DNA of 17,732 nucleotides from an uncultured Opitutia bacterium (GCA_903882335.1 CAIRWP010000031.1:1-17732), one strand, 5' to 3'; shown: positions 1-6,572, counted from the first letter of the stretch. A program made the numbers and translations. Notes: generated from the sequence alone by a model not told the origin.

Positions 1-1
1 C

Positions 2-352
2 GGCGCCCTCGCGGTGCACCAGCACCCCGACAAGGCCAAGGCCTCCCTCGCCGAGATGGGCGCCGTCTTCGACAAGCGCCGCCTCAACCTCCTCGCCGGC
101 CTCAACGCCATCCCCGGCCTGACCTGCTACCGCTCGCAGGGCGCCTTCTACCTCTTCCCGAACATCAAGTCGTTCGGCCTGACCTCCGCCCAGTTCGCCG
201 ACCGCCTCCTCGAGGAAGAGCTGATGGCCGTCGTCCCGGGTTCCGCGTTCGGCTCCGAAGGTTACATCCGCCTCAGCTACGCGACCTCCGACCAGGTCAT
301 CGCCCAGGGCCTGGAGCGTCTCGCCCGCTTCTGCGCCAAGCTGAAGAAGTGA
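2..352 (+). CDS. Class I/II pyridoxal-phosphate aminotransferase, C-terminal part
   Basis: The reading frame is open from the window's left edge, so the N-terminus and the PLP-binding lysine lie outside. The visible 116 residues match the small C-terminal domain of the AspC-like fold-type I aminotransferases. They contain the segment QGAFYLFPN, and near the end PGSAFGSEGYIRLSYA, where the arginine of IRLSYA is the position that binds the substrate alpha-carboxylate in this family. These enzymes move an amino group between an amino acid and a 2-oxoacid in the cytoplasm. Substrate (aspartate, aromatic or other) cannot be told from this fragment. The gene ends in TGA only six bases before the left inverted repeat of the neighbouring element, and it converges on the HAD gene beyond that element. 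Confidence 0.88.
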   Translation, partial: GALAVHQHPDKAKASLAEMGAVFDKRRLNLLAGLNAIPGLTCYRSQGAFYLFPNIKSFGLTSAQFADRLLEEELMAVVPGSAFGSEGYIRLSYATSDQVIAQGLERLARFCAKLKK

Positions 353-358
353 TTTAAG

Positions 359-396
359 CCAGGGGGCACGTGGGCACGGTGACACGTGGACAAGGG
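359..396 (+). repeat. Left arm of a 38-bp inverted repeat flanking the four-helix-bundle gene
   Basis: Read against the reverse complement of 896-933, this arm matches at 35 of 38 positions by hand alignment. It contains two copies of the palindrome CACGTG, at 367-372 and 383-388, 16 bp apart. It begins six bases after the aminotransferase stop codon. The match fades quickly outside the arm, so the boundaries look real. Confidence 0.9.
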
Positions 397-407
397 TTTA
401 GGAGAGT

Positions 408-800
408 CTAGTTTTCTTCACGGGCTTTTCGCATCTTGATGGTGCCTCCAAGCAGGCGTGCGACTTCATCAAGTTGTACCATCATTTGGCCGCCGGTGAT
501 ACGATCCATGATACCAACGGCCTCGGCGATGCCCAGTTGGGTTTCGAGCTCGGCCAAGGATCCGCGTGCAATCAGGAGAAATCGCAGTGCGTCCTTGTTG
601 GTGCCACGTTCGTCTCCCTCCGCGATGTTTGATGGCATGGAGATCGCCGAGCGCATGATTTGATCCGCAAGTCCCCGATGTCTTTCGAAGTGGGGTGTCA
701 TGCACAGGCGGTACGTGTCGATCGCGAGGGACCGTGATTTCTGCCACACGACGAGATCGCGATAGGAGTTCACCTTTCCGAGCGGCTTAGGAGCATTCAT
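408..800 (-). CDS. Four-helix-bundle protein (S23 / 23S rRNA intervening-sequence protein family)
   Basis: The 130-residue protein carries the family's hallmark segments: YRDLVVWQKS near residue 13, LADQIMRSAISMPSNIAEG at about 44-62, and RFLLIARGSLAELETQLG at about 73-90. Family members form helical bundles that assemble into pentamers. They occur inside 23S rRNA intervening sequences and, as Avd, beside diversity-generating retroelements. The biochemical function of stand-alone members is not established. I chose the ATG at 800; an upstream GTG at 851 would add 17 residues outside the usual family start. No Shine-Dalgarno sequence is visible. The gene is less GC-rich than its neighbours and is enclosed by inverted repeats, which suggests horizontal arrival. 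No reverse transcriptase or template/variable repeat is seen nearby. Confidence 0.88.
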   Translation of the reverse strand: MNAPKPLGKVNSYRDLVVWQKSRSLAIDTYRLCMTPHFERHRGLADQIMRSAISMPSNIAEGDERGTNKDALRFLLIARGSLAELETQLGIAEAVGIMDRITGGQMMVQLDEVARLLGGTIKMRKAREEN

Positions 801-895
801 CGCCGTTGATCTTAGGGGCAGGGCTATTTGAGGGAACTGATTCCGGGGCACAATGAACCACTATCAGCCGCTGAGGTGTTGTTTTGGTAACACCA

Positions 896-933
896 CCCAT
901 GTCCACGTGTCACCTTGCCCACGTGTCCCCTGG
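896..933 (-). repeat. Right arm of the 38-bp inverted repeat
   Basis: This is the reverse complement of 359-396 with three mismatches. CACGTG palindromes sit at 904-909 and 920-925, again 16 bp apart. It ends two bases before the stop codon of the HAD gene. A transcript crossing both arms could fold them into a long stem closing around the four-helix-bundle gene. Confidence 0.9.
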
Positions 934-935
934 TT

Positions 936-1544
936 TCAGGCTGGCTCGACGAGCACACACGCCATCCCCGCGGCGTCGGCGGCTTCCTTGCCGCGTGGGC
1001 TGTCCTCGAGGACGACGCAGTCGGCCGGGTCCACCCCGATGCGCGCGGCGGCCGCGAGGAAGAGGTCGGGGTGCGGCTTGGAACGCACGGCATCCTCGGC
1101 CGTGATGATGGCGTCGAAGAGGTGCGTGATGTCGAGCCGGTCGAGGGTCGTGTGGACGTGCGCCTTGCGGCCGGCCGAGGCGACGGCCGTCCTGTGGCCG
1201 AGGCCGCGGACGTGGTGCACGATGTTGACGACCTCGGGGCGGGCGGTGACGTCCTTCGCGAGGTGTTCCTCGAGGAAGGCATGGCCGTCCGCGAGGAGCC
1301 GGTCGACGTCGAGGTCGAAGCCGTAGTCGGCCTTCAGGCGCTTGCAGGTATCCACCGCGGACATGCCGCCCATCGAGCAGAAGAGCGGCCACGGGAAGTC
1401 GAACGGCCGGCCCAGTTGGAGGCTGATGATGTGCGTCCAGCTGCGGTGGTGGATCCACATCGTCGCGGCGAGCGTGCCGTCGCAGTCGAAGATCCAGCCG
1501 CGGCGCGACAGCAGGGCGGGGTCGAACGGGTGCATCCGCGCCAT
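936..1544 (-). CDS. HAD-superfamily phosphatase (beta-phosphoglucomutase / fructose-1-phosphatase-like)
   Basis: All four HAD motifs are present in 202 residues. The nucleophile and acid/base are in FDCDGTL (D20, D22), motif II is the serine in VASAG (S123), motif III is the lysine in KPHPD (K156), and motif IV is LEDSPRG (E180, D181). The alpha-helical cap between motif I and about residue 95, with HHRSW after the first motif, fits the subfamily of beta-phosphoglucomutase and YqaB-type sugar phosphatases. It probably hydrolyses or isomerises a small phosphorylated sugar in the cytoplasm; the substrate cannot be read from sequence. The ATG at 1544 lies five bases after the ffh stop, so the two are almost certainly co-transcribed and probably translationally coupled. 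A second in-frame ATG three codons later is possible. Confidence 0.87.
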   Translation of the reverse strand: MARMHPFDPALLSRRGWIFDCDGTLAATMWIHHRSWTHIISLQLGRPFDFPWPLFCSMGGMSAVDTCKRLKADYGFDLDVDRLLADGHAFLEEHLAKDVTARPEVVNIVHHVRGLGHRTAVASAGRKAHVHTTLDRLDITHLFDAIITAEDAVRSKPHPDLFLAAAARIGVDPADCVVLEDSPRGKEAADAAGMACVLVEPA

Positions 1545-1549
1545 GGCAA

Positions 1550-2920
1550 TCAGCGCATGCCCGGGAAACCGCCGCCGGGGAAGCCACCGCGGCCGCCGCC
1601 CATCTGGCCCATGCGGCGCATGAGTTCCTTGCCCTTGCCGCCCTTCATCATGCGCATCATGTCGCGCATCTGGGAGAACTGCTTGATCAGCGCGTTGACG
1701 TCGCTGACCTGGGTGCCGGAGCCTTTGGCGATCCGCAGTCGGCGGGAGCCGTTGAGGATGTCGGGGTTGCGGCGCTCCTTGCGGGTCATGGAGAGCACGA
1801 TGGCCTCGGTCTTCCCGAGCATCTTCTCCTCCTTGGCGCCGACCTGCACGTTGCCCATGCCCGGCATCATCTTCATGATATCGCCGAGCGGCCCCATCTT
1901 CTTCATCTGCTGCATCTGGGAGAGGAAGTCCTCGAGGTCGAAGTCGGCCTTCTTCATCTTCTCGGCCAGGCGTTCGGCTTCCTTGTGGTCGACGACCTCC
2001 TGGGCCTTCTCGACCAGCGTGACGACGTCGCCCATGCCCAGGATGCGCTGGGCCATGCGGTCGGGGTGGAAAGTCTCGAAGTCGCCGGACTTCTCGCCGG
2101 TGCCCATGTAGCGGATCGGCACGCCGGTGACGGACTTCATCGACAGGGCCGCGCCCCCGCGGGCATCGCCGTCGAGCTTGGTCAGGATGATGCCGGTCAG
2201 CGGGGTCGATTCGTGGAACTTGCTGGCCACGTCGACGGCCTGCTGGCCGAGGGCGGCGTCGGCGACGAGGAAGACCTCGTGCGGCTGGAAGGCGTCGCGT
2301 ACGCGGCGCACCTCCTCCATGAGGTCGCCGTCGACCTGCAGGCGGCCGGCGGTGTCGACGATGACGAGGTCCGCGGCCGCGGCCTCGGCTTCCTTCACCA
2401 GGCGGCCCACCATCGCGGCGACGTCGGTCGCGGCGCGGTCGGCGCGGAAGTCGAAGCCTTCGTTCTTCGCGAGCGTCTCGAGCTGGTCGATGGCCGCGGG
2501 TCGGCGCAAGTCGGCCGCGACGAGGGAGGGCTTGCGGAGGCCTTCCTTCTTCACGAGGTGCTTGGCGAGCTTGGCGGCGCTGGTGGTCTTGCCGGAGCCC
2601 TGGAGGCCGACGAGCAGGACGCGCAGCGGGCGGCGGGGGTCGATCGGGCGTTCACCCTCGCCGAGGAGCTTGGTGAGTTCGTCGGAGACGACCTTGACGG
2701 CCATCTGGCCGGGGTTGACGGAGTCGACGACAGCCGTGCCGAGGCAGGCGTTCTTCACGCGCTCGGTGAAGTCCTTGGCGACCTTGAAATTGACGTCCGC
2801 GGACATCAGGGCCGAGCGCACCTCGACGAGGGCGGGCGCGATGTTGTCCTCGGTTAGTTTCGACAGGCCGCGGAGGTCGCGGAGCGCCTTGGTGAGTTTC
2901 TCGGTGAGGTTGGCGAACAC
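1550..2920 (-). CDS. ffh: Signal recognition particle protein Ffh (SRP54)
   Basis: Ffh is the GTPase that, with SRP RNA, binds signal sequences of nascent membrane and secreted proteins and hands ribosomes to FtsY. The 456-residue product shows an N-domain helical bundle (1-90). The G domain has the P-loop GLQGSGKTT (105-113), DLRRPAA near 137-143, DTAGR (189-193) and TKLDGDARGG (247-256). The methionine-rich M domain starts at about 325 and binds signal peptides and RNA. The start is a GTG at 2920, giving FANLTEKL as in typical Ffh. Upstream in-frame codons give an arginine-rich, low-complexity extension and are rejected. The C-terminus ends in a Met/Gly-rich tail, GGGRGGFPGGGFPGMR. Immediately before the GTG is a pyrimidine run instead of a purine-rich site. 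The HAD gene follows in the operon. Confidence 0.97.
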   Translation of the reverse strand: MFANLTEKLTKALRDLRGLSKLTEDNIAPALVEVRSALMSADVNFKVAKDFTERVKNACLGTAVVDSVNPGQMAVKVVSDELTKLLGEGERPIDPRRPLRVLLVGLQGSGKTTSAAKLAKHLVKKEGLRKPSLVAADLRRPAAIDQLETLAKNEGFDFRADRAATDVAAMVGRLVKEAEAAAADLVIVDTAGRLQVDGDLMEEVRRVRDAFQPHEVFLVADAALGQQAVDVASKFHESTPLTGIILTKLDGDARGGAALSMKSVTGVPIRYMGTGEKSGDFETFHPDRMAQRILGMGDVVTLVEKAQEVVDHKEAERLAEKMKKADFDLEDFLSQMQQMKKMGPLGDIMKMMPGMGNVQVGAKEEKMLGKTEAIVLSMTRKERRNPDILNGSRRLRIAKGSGTQVSDVNALIKQFSQMRDMMRMMKGGKGKELMRRMGQMGGGRGGFPGGGFPGMR

Positions 2921-3087
2921 GGGAGGGGAAGGAGAACGAAGGCGGGCCCGAAAGGCAAGAGGGACAGGGGAGGGTGGGTCGGCCGGAGCCCGAAACCAAG
3001 CCCCGGCCCGGCCTACGCTTGGCTTTTCCCGTGGCGACGGTCTTGCCCTGCGCCCCGCTTGGGCTAGTTTCACGCGACCCCACCCCC
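2921..3087. promoter_or_regulatory. Divergent upstream region between ffh and the secreted esterase
   Basis: The 167 bp between two divergently transcribed genes must hold both promoters. On the ffh side, the 13-mer TTGCCTTTCGGGC (plus-strand positions 2946-2958) is identical to one found upstream of the phosphodiesterase gene at 6529-6541, and lies at nearly the same distance from the start codon (25 and 22 bases). On the esterase side, TTGCCC and TAGTTT occur 16 bases apart as a weak promoter-like pair. No operator palindrome was recognised. Confidence 0.4.
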
Positions 3088-3906
3088 ATGCGCCTTGCCC
3101 GCTTCCTTCCCCTGATCTGCGTCCTCTACGTGGTCGCCGCCGAACCCCTGGTCCAACCCCTCTGGAAAGGCGATGCCCCCGAGGGCGACGGGAAGTTTTC
3201 CTCCGGCGCCAAAGCACGGCTCACCGTGCATCTGGCAGACAAGCCCAACGGTGCCGCCGTCGTCATCTGCCCGGGCGGCGGCTACGGCGGCTTGGTGGTC
3301 GGCGCCGAAGGCCAAGGCATCGCCAAGTGGCTCAACCAAAGCGGCATCACCGGGCTCGTCCTCGAGTACCGCCTGCCGGCGGGTCGTGCTTACGTCCCTC
3401 TGCTGGACGCCCAGGAAGCGATCAAGACCGCGCGGGCGCGGGCCACCGACTGGAAAATCGACCCCAAGAAAGTCGGCATCATCGGCTTCTCCGCCGGCGG
3501 TCACCTCGCGGCGACGGCGGCGACGCATTTCACGCCCGAGACCCGACCTGACTTCGCGATCCTCGTCTACCCCGTGATCACGATGAACGCCGGCACCCAT
3601 GGCGGCTCCAAGAAAAACCTGCTCGGCCCGAACCCGACCGAGGAGCTGGTCAATCTCTTCTCGAACGAGAAGCAGGTGACCAAGGAGACTCCGCCGACGT
3701 TCCTCGCGCACGCGCTCGACGACAAGGCCGTCCCCATCGAGAACAGCCGCCTCTTCCACCAAGCCTGCCAAGCCAAGGGGGTGCCTTCGAAATTGCTGGA
3801 GCTGCCGAATGGCGGCCACGGTCTGAATGGCTACAAGGGCCCTTCCTGGGACGCCTGGCAGAAGCAGTCCCTGGAATGGCTCCGGGAAGTGAAAATCACG
3901 CCCTGA
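3088..3906 (+). CDS. Secreted alpha/beta-hydrolase (BD-FAE / acetyl-esterase-like)
   Basis: The 272-residue protein begins with a signal peptide (MRLARFLPLICVLYVVAA), so it probably acts in the periplasm. It has the alpha/beta-hydrolase esterase pattern: oxyanion-hole segment CPGGGYGG at 61-68, nucleophile elbow GFSAGGH with serine 135, an acid in LDDKAVP (D211 or D212), and histidine 244 in NGGHGL. This pattern is typical of the esterase/lipase families that deacylate xylan or related polysaccharides, including bifunctional acetylxylan/feruloyl esterases. The ATG at 3088 is chosen because it gives the signal peptide; a longer reading frame from 2974 adds 38 residues with no secretion signal. 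CACCCCC immediately precedes the ATG. The DUF1080 gene follows after 44 bases on the same strand and may be co-transcribed. The actual substrate is unknown. Confidence 0.86.
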   Translation: MRLARFLPLICVLYVVAAEPLVQPLWKGDAPEGDGKFSSGAKARLTVHLADKPNGAAVVICPGGGYGGLVVGAEGQGIAKWLNQSGITGLVLEYRLPAGRAYVPLLDAQEAIKTARARATDWKIDPKKVGIIGFSAGGHLAATAATHFTPETRPDFAILVYPVITMNAGTHGGSKKNLLGPNPTEELVNLFSNEKQVTKETPPTFLAHALDDKAVPIENSRLFHQACQAKGVPSKLLELPNGGHGLNGYKGPSWDAWQKQSLEWLREVKITP

Positions 3907-3950
3907 GGACGCAACCAGACCGCTCCGCTGCTGACTAACTTCTCATCCCC

Positions 3951-4925
3951 ATGCGATTCCCCCTCCTGCTCGGCGCCTGTTGCGCCTCCTTGCTAACGGC
4001 CCAGGCCGCCGATGCCCCCAAGGCCGCCACGCCCCCGGCGGAGCCGACTTACCTGACCCCCGAGACCGCCGGCCCGGATTTCCTACTCCAAGGCGAGTAC
4101 GGCGGCGATAAGCTCGGGGCCGACGTCATCGCGCTCGGTAAGGACACCTTCCGCCTGGTGCTGCACAAGGGCGGCCTACCCGGTGCTGGTTGGGATGGCT
4201 CCGCCAAGACCGAGGTCGAAGGCAAGCGCAGTGGCGAGGGCGTGAGCTTCGCCGGTGCGATCAAGGCCGAGCTCAAGGACGGTGCCCTTTCTGGTCAGAC
4301 CGCCGACGGCGAAGGCTTCGTGCTCAAGCGCGTCGTCCGTCATAGCCCGACCGAGGGTGCCCAGCCGCCGGTCGGCGCGGTCATCCTGTTCGACGGCTCT
4401 AACGCCGACGCCTGGAACGGCGGCCACCTGGATGAGCGCAAGCTCCTCGCCGCAGGCACGACTTCCAAGCAGGCCTTCCAGGACTTCACGTTGCACCTCG
4501 AGTTCCTCCTGCCGTTCAAGCCCCTCGGTCGCGGCCAGGGCCGCGCCAACAGCGGCGTCTACGTCCAGAACCGCTACGAGGTCCAGGTGCTCGACAGCTT
4601 CGGACTCAAGGGCGTCGATAACGAGTGCGGTGGGGTCTACAAGAACAGCGCTCCCAAGATGAACCTCTGTTTCCCGCCTCTGCAGTGGCAGACCTATGAC
4701 ATGGAGTTCACGGCGGCGAAGTTCGATGCGGCCGGCAAGAAGACCGCCAACGCCGTCCTCACGGTGAAGCATAACGGGGTCGTCGTGCAGGATCGCCTCG
4801 AGCTCAAGGGCGCGACCCCCGGCGGCGGCTTCAAGACCGAGGTGCCCGCCCCCGGCCCCTTCCAGCTCCAGGGTCACGGTAATCCGGTCTTCTACCGCAA
4901 TATCTGGGTGGTCGAGCGGAAGTAA
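3951..4925 (+). CDS. Secreted DUF1080 protein (3-keto-disaccharide hydrolase family) with an extra N-terminal domain
   Basis: A signal peptide (about 1-20, ending AQAA) is followed by an Ala/Pro linker. A first beta-rich domain at about 40-130 contains DFLLQGEYGG and GGLPGAGWDG. The DUF1080/PF06439 domain runs from about 143 to 324, with ILFDGSNADAWNGG, RANSGVYVQNRYEVQVLD and QWQTYDMEF, and ends PVFYRNIWVVER. DUF1080 proteins adopt a concanavalin-like fold, and some cleave 3-keto-glycosides. The N-terminal domain resembles one I associate with planctomycete and verrucomicrobial DUF1080 proteins; I have not verified that by search. The protein is probably periplasmic. CATCCCC precedes the ATG. 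Cysteines at 226 and 240 could form a disulfide. A strong hairpin terminator lies 21 bases after the stop. Confidence 0.85.
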   Translation: MRFPLLLGACCASLLTAQAADAPKAATPPAEPTYLTPETAGPDFLLQGEYGGDKLGADVIALGKDTFRLVLHKGGLPGAGWDGSAKTEVEGKRSGEGVSFAGAIKAELKDGALSGQTADGEGFVLKRVVRHSPTEGAQPPVGAVILFDGSNADAWNGGHLDERKLLAAGTTSKQAFQDFTLHLEFLLPFKPLGRGQGRANSGVYVQNRYEVQVLDSFGLKGVDNECGGVYKNSAPKMNLCFPPLQWQTYDMEFTAAKFDAAGKKTANAVLTVKHNGVVVQDRLELKGATPGGGFKTEVPAPGPFQLQGHGNPVFYRNIWVVERK

Positions 4926-4946
4926 GGCGGCACCTGCGGCCGACAA

Positions 4947-4971
4947 AAAAGCCCCGCGATGCGGGGCTTTT
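4947..4971. terminator. Bidirectional intrinsic terminator between convergent genes
   Basis: A perfect stem of about 11 bp (AAAAGCCCCGC with GCGGGGCTTTT) encloses the 3-base loop GAT. A-rich sequence on the left and T-rich sequence on the right give a U-tract in either direction. It sits between the stop of the plus-strand DUF1080 gene (4925) and the stop of the minus-strand DUF1080 gene (4994), so it can serve both. Confidence 0.93.
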
Positions 4972-4993
4972 GCTTGGACGGTCGGCCCGGCGC

Positions 4994-5653
4994 TTACTTG
5001 GCGTCGAGGTCCGTGACCGAGAGGTTCTTGATCCAGCAGGGGTCGCCGTGCTCCGTGATCATCAGCTTACCCTTGCCCGGCGCGAAGCCGACCTTCTTGG
5101 CGAACTTGCTCTTGGCGAGGGCGGCCTTCCAGGCGTCGGACTTGGTGTCGACCGCGGCGCAGGGCTTGCCGTTGAGGAAGTGCTCGATCTTGCCGTCCTT
5201 CACGACGACGCGGCTGTGGTTCCATTCGCCGATCGGCTTGAGGACCTTATCCGCGGCGGAGTCGATCAGGTCGTAGACGCTGCCGGAATTGTGCGAGCCG
5301 CCGCGCTTGCCGTCGGGGTGCTTGGCGTCGTCGATCATCTGGTACTCGACCCCGAGCCACTCGCCCTTGCCCTTGGCGTCCTTGAGGTTGTTGACCCAGT
5401 ACTTGATCCCGTTGTTGCCGGCGTCGGCGAGCTTCCAATCCCACTCGAGCTCGAAGTTCGCGTACTCCTTCTTGGAGACGAGGAAGCCGGTGCCCTTGCC
5501 GGGGGTGAGGTGGATGACGCCGCCCTCCTCGGTGGTCCAGCCCGCGCCGGGCTTGCCACCGTTGGCGTCGGTGAAATCTTCGAGGGAGAGCTTCTCGGGG
5601 GCGGCCGCGAGGAGGCTGCCGGAGGCCAGGAGGGAGAGCAGGAGGGCTTTCAT
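4994..5653 (-). CDS. Secreted single-domain DUF1080 protein (3-keto-disaccharide hydrolase family)
   Basis: The 219-residue protein has a signal peptide (MKALLLSLLASGSLLAAA) and one DUF1080 domain over the rest. Diagnostic segments are FELEWDWKLADAGNNGIKYW at 67-86, WLGVEYQMIDDAKHPD at 99-114, GSVYDLI at 124-130 and EWNHSRVVVKDGKIEHFLNG at 143-162. Family members bind or hydrolyse oxidised (3-keto) glycosides. This one is diverged from the two-domain paralogue that faces it across the terminator, so it is not a recent duplicate. CGCCTCCCC immediately precedes the ATG. It lies 58 bases downstream of the phosphodiesterase gene on the same strand. Co-transcription is possible, but their functions are not obviously related. 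Confidence 0.86.
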   Translation of the reverse strand: MKALLLSLLASGSLLAAAPEKLSLEDFTDANGGKPGAGWTTEEGGVIHLTPGKGTGFLVSKKEYANFELEWDWKLADAGNNGIKYWVNNLKDAKGKGEWLGVEYQMIDDAKHPDGKRGGSHNSGSVYDLIDSAADKVLKPIGEWNHSRVVVKDGKIEHFLNGKPCAAVDTKSDAWKAALAKSKFAKKVGFAPGKGKLMITEHGDPCWIKNLSVTDLDAK

Positions 5654-5711
5654 GGGGAGGCGACCACGTTGGGCGAAAGCACCCGCGGCTTAAAGCCTCT
5701 TTTGCGGGGGT

Positions 5712-6506
5712 TCAGCGCCCGAGCCGGATCCGCTTCCCGTCGTAGCACAGCCGGACCGTCGGGAAGGTGCGGCGGAGCTTCGCCGTATAAGTCTCGTAGT
5801 CGATCTGGTAGGTCATGTGCGTGATGAGCGCGCGCTTGGCCCGCAGGGCCACCGCCGCCGCGCAGGCCTCGTCGACCGACAGGTGGGTCGGGTGGAAATT
5901 GGGGCGCAGCCCATCGATCACGGCGAGGTCCACGTCGGCCCCGAGCGCCAGCGCCTCCGGGGTGACCTCCTTGCAGTCGGTGTAGTAGGCGAAGCGCGCG
6001 CCCGTCGACGGTTCCTCGAAGACCAGGCCCAGCGTAGATTCGTTGCCGTGCGGGAGGATGGTCGACCGGACGATACCGCCGCCCGGCAGGATCAGCTCGC
6101 TCGGCATGAGGTCGATGTCGAGGGCGACGTAGCCCGAGGCGGCGGGCGCACCGATGGCGTAGGGGAAGATGGCCTCGATCCGGCGCTTGCCGATGGGCGT
6201 CGTGAACACCGGGATGGCCGCGCCGCCTTGGTTGGTGCAGAACTGCCGGAGGTCGTCCATCCCGAGGATGTGGTCCGCGTGCCCGTGGGTGAGGATGAAG
6301 GTGCCGACGTCGCGGATATCGTTCTTGAGGCACTGCAGCCGGAACTCCGGGGCGGCGTCCACCTGCACGTGGTGACCCTCGATGACGACGTGGACACTGG
6401 TGCGCGTCCGCCAGTTGCGGCGGTTGCGCAGGTCGAGCCCGGGGTTGTCATGGGCGACCAAGGGGACCCCTTGGGACGTACCGCAGCCCATGATGATGAT
6501 TTCCAT
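5712..6506 (-). CDS. Metallo-beta-lactamase-fold hydrolase, PhnP-like cyclic phosphodiesterase family
   Basis: The 264-residue protein has no signal peptide. It shows the PhnP/RNase Z-like metal site: TSQGVP at 10-15, D50, the THGHADH motif (H74, H76, D78, H79), H153 in LPHGNE, D177 in YYTDC and H230 in ITHM. Relatives hydrolyse phosphoribosyl 1,2-cyclic phosphate or other cyclic phosphodiesters. The loop after SQGVP, which in many PhnP homologues carries clustered zinc-binding cysteines, here reads LVAHDNPGLDLRNRRNWR and has none, so the structural zinc site appears absent. The ATG at 6506 is chosen because homologues start here; upstream codons give low-complexity sequence. GGAG lies one base before the ATG, too close for a normal ribosome binding site. 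No phn genes are nearby, so the substrate is open. Confidence 0.82.
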   Translation of the reverse strand: MEIIIMGCGTSQGVPLVAHDNPGLDLRNRRNWRTRTSVHVVIEGHHVQVDAAPEFRLQCLKNDIRDVGTFILTHGHADHILGMDDLRQFCTNQGGAAIPVFTTPIGKRRIEAIFPYAIGAPAASGYVALDIDLMPSELILPGGGIVRSTILPHGNESTLGLVFEEPSTGARFAYYTDCKEVTPEALALGADVDLAVIDGLRPNFHPTHLSVDEACAAAVALRAKRALITHMTYQIDYETYTAKLRRTFPTVRLCYDGKRIRLGR

Positions 6507-6528
6507 GCTCCGAAGACAGCGGAAGAAC

Positions 6529-6541
6529 GCCCGAAAGGCAA
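6529..6541 (-). promoter_or_regulatory. 13-bp leader motif shared with ffh (TTGCCTTTCGGGC)
   Basis: On the minus strand this 13-mer starts 35 bases upstream of the phosphodiesterase ATG and leaves 22 bases between motif and start codon. The identical 13-mer occurs 25 bases before the ffh GTG (2946-2958). In both cases it is followed by a pyrimidine-rich stretch. It may be a promoter or 5'-leader element; nothing in the sequence decides which. Confidence 0.35.
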
Positions 6542-6572
6542 AGGCAGACGACGGTTCGGACCGCCCGCCGAC

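Larger units (their letters stand above)
359..933. mobile_element. Putative IVS-like element: inverted repeats enclosing a four-helix-bundle gene
   Basis: A 575-bp unit is bounded by near-perfect 38-bp inverted repeats and contains one gene, for an S23/IVP-type four-helix-bundle protein. Its base composition differs from its surroundings: two 60-base stretches I counted inside the gene are 57-58% GC, against 72% for one counted stretch of the adjacent HAD gene. In 23S rRNA, intervening sequences of Leptospira, Coxiella and relatives can encode this same protein family between complementary ends. Here the arrangement is intergenic, not in rRNA. TTTAAG on the left (353-358) and TTTCAG on the right (934-939) could be a decayed target duplication. 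No transposase is present. Mobility is inference. Confidence 0.45.

Noticed and set aside
408..800. Ribosomal protein or diversity-generating-retroelement accessory (Avd) assignment for the four-helix protein
   Set aside because: The S23 name is historical, and these proteins are not ribosomal components. No reverse transcriptase, template repeat or variable repeat lies in the window to support an Avd role.
915..2111. A 398-codon plus-strand open frame across the HAD and ffh genes
   Set aside because: It runs opposite two firmly identified genes and has low-complexity composition. The same applies to the plus-strand frames at 1985-2857, 2127-3551 and 11126-12619.
2921..3217. N-terminal extension of Ffh by 99 residues
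   Set aside because: The extension is Arg/Gly/Pro-rich and unlike any Ffh N-terminus. The GTG at 2920 gives the normal family start and length.
6361..6380. A further partial CACGTG match (GCACGTGG) inside the phosphodiesterase gene
   Set aside because: It is a single site within coding sequence, without a paired copy at 16 bp or any longer match to the inverted-repeat arms.
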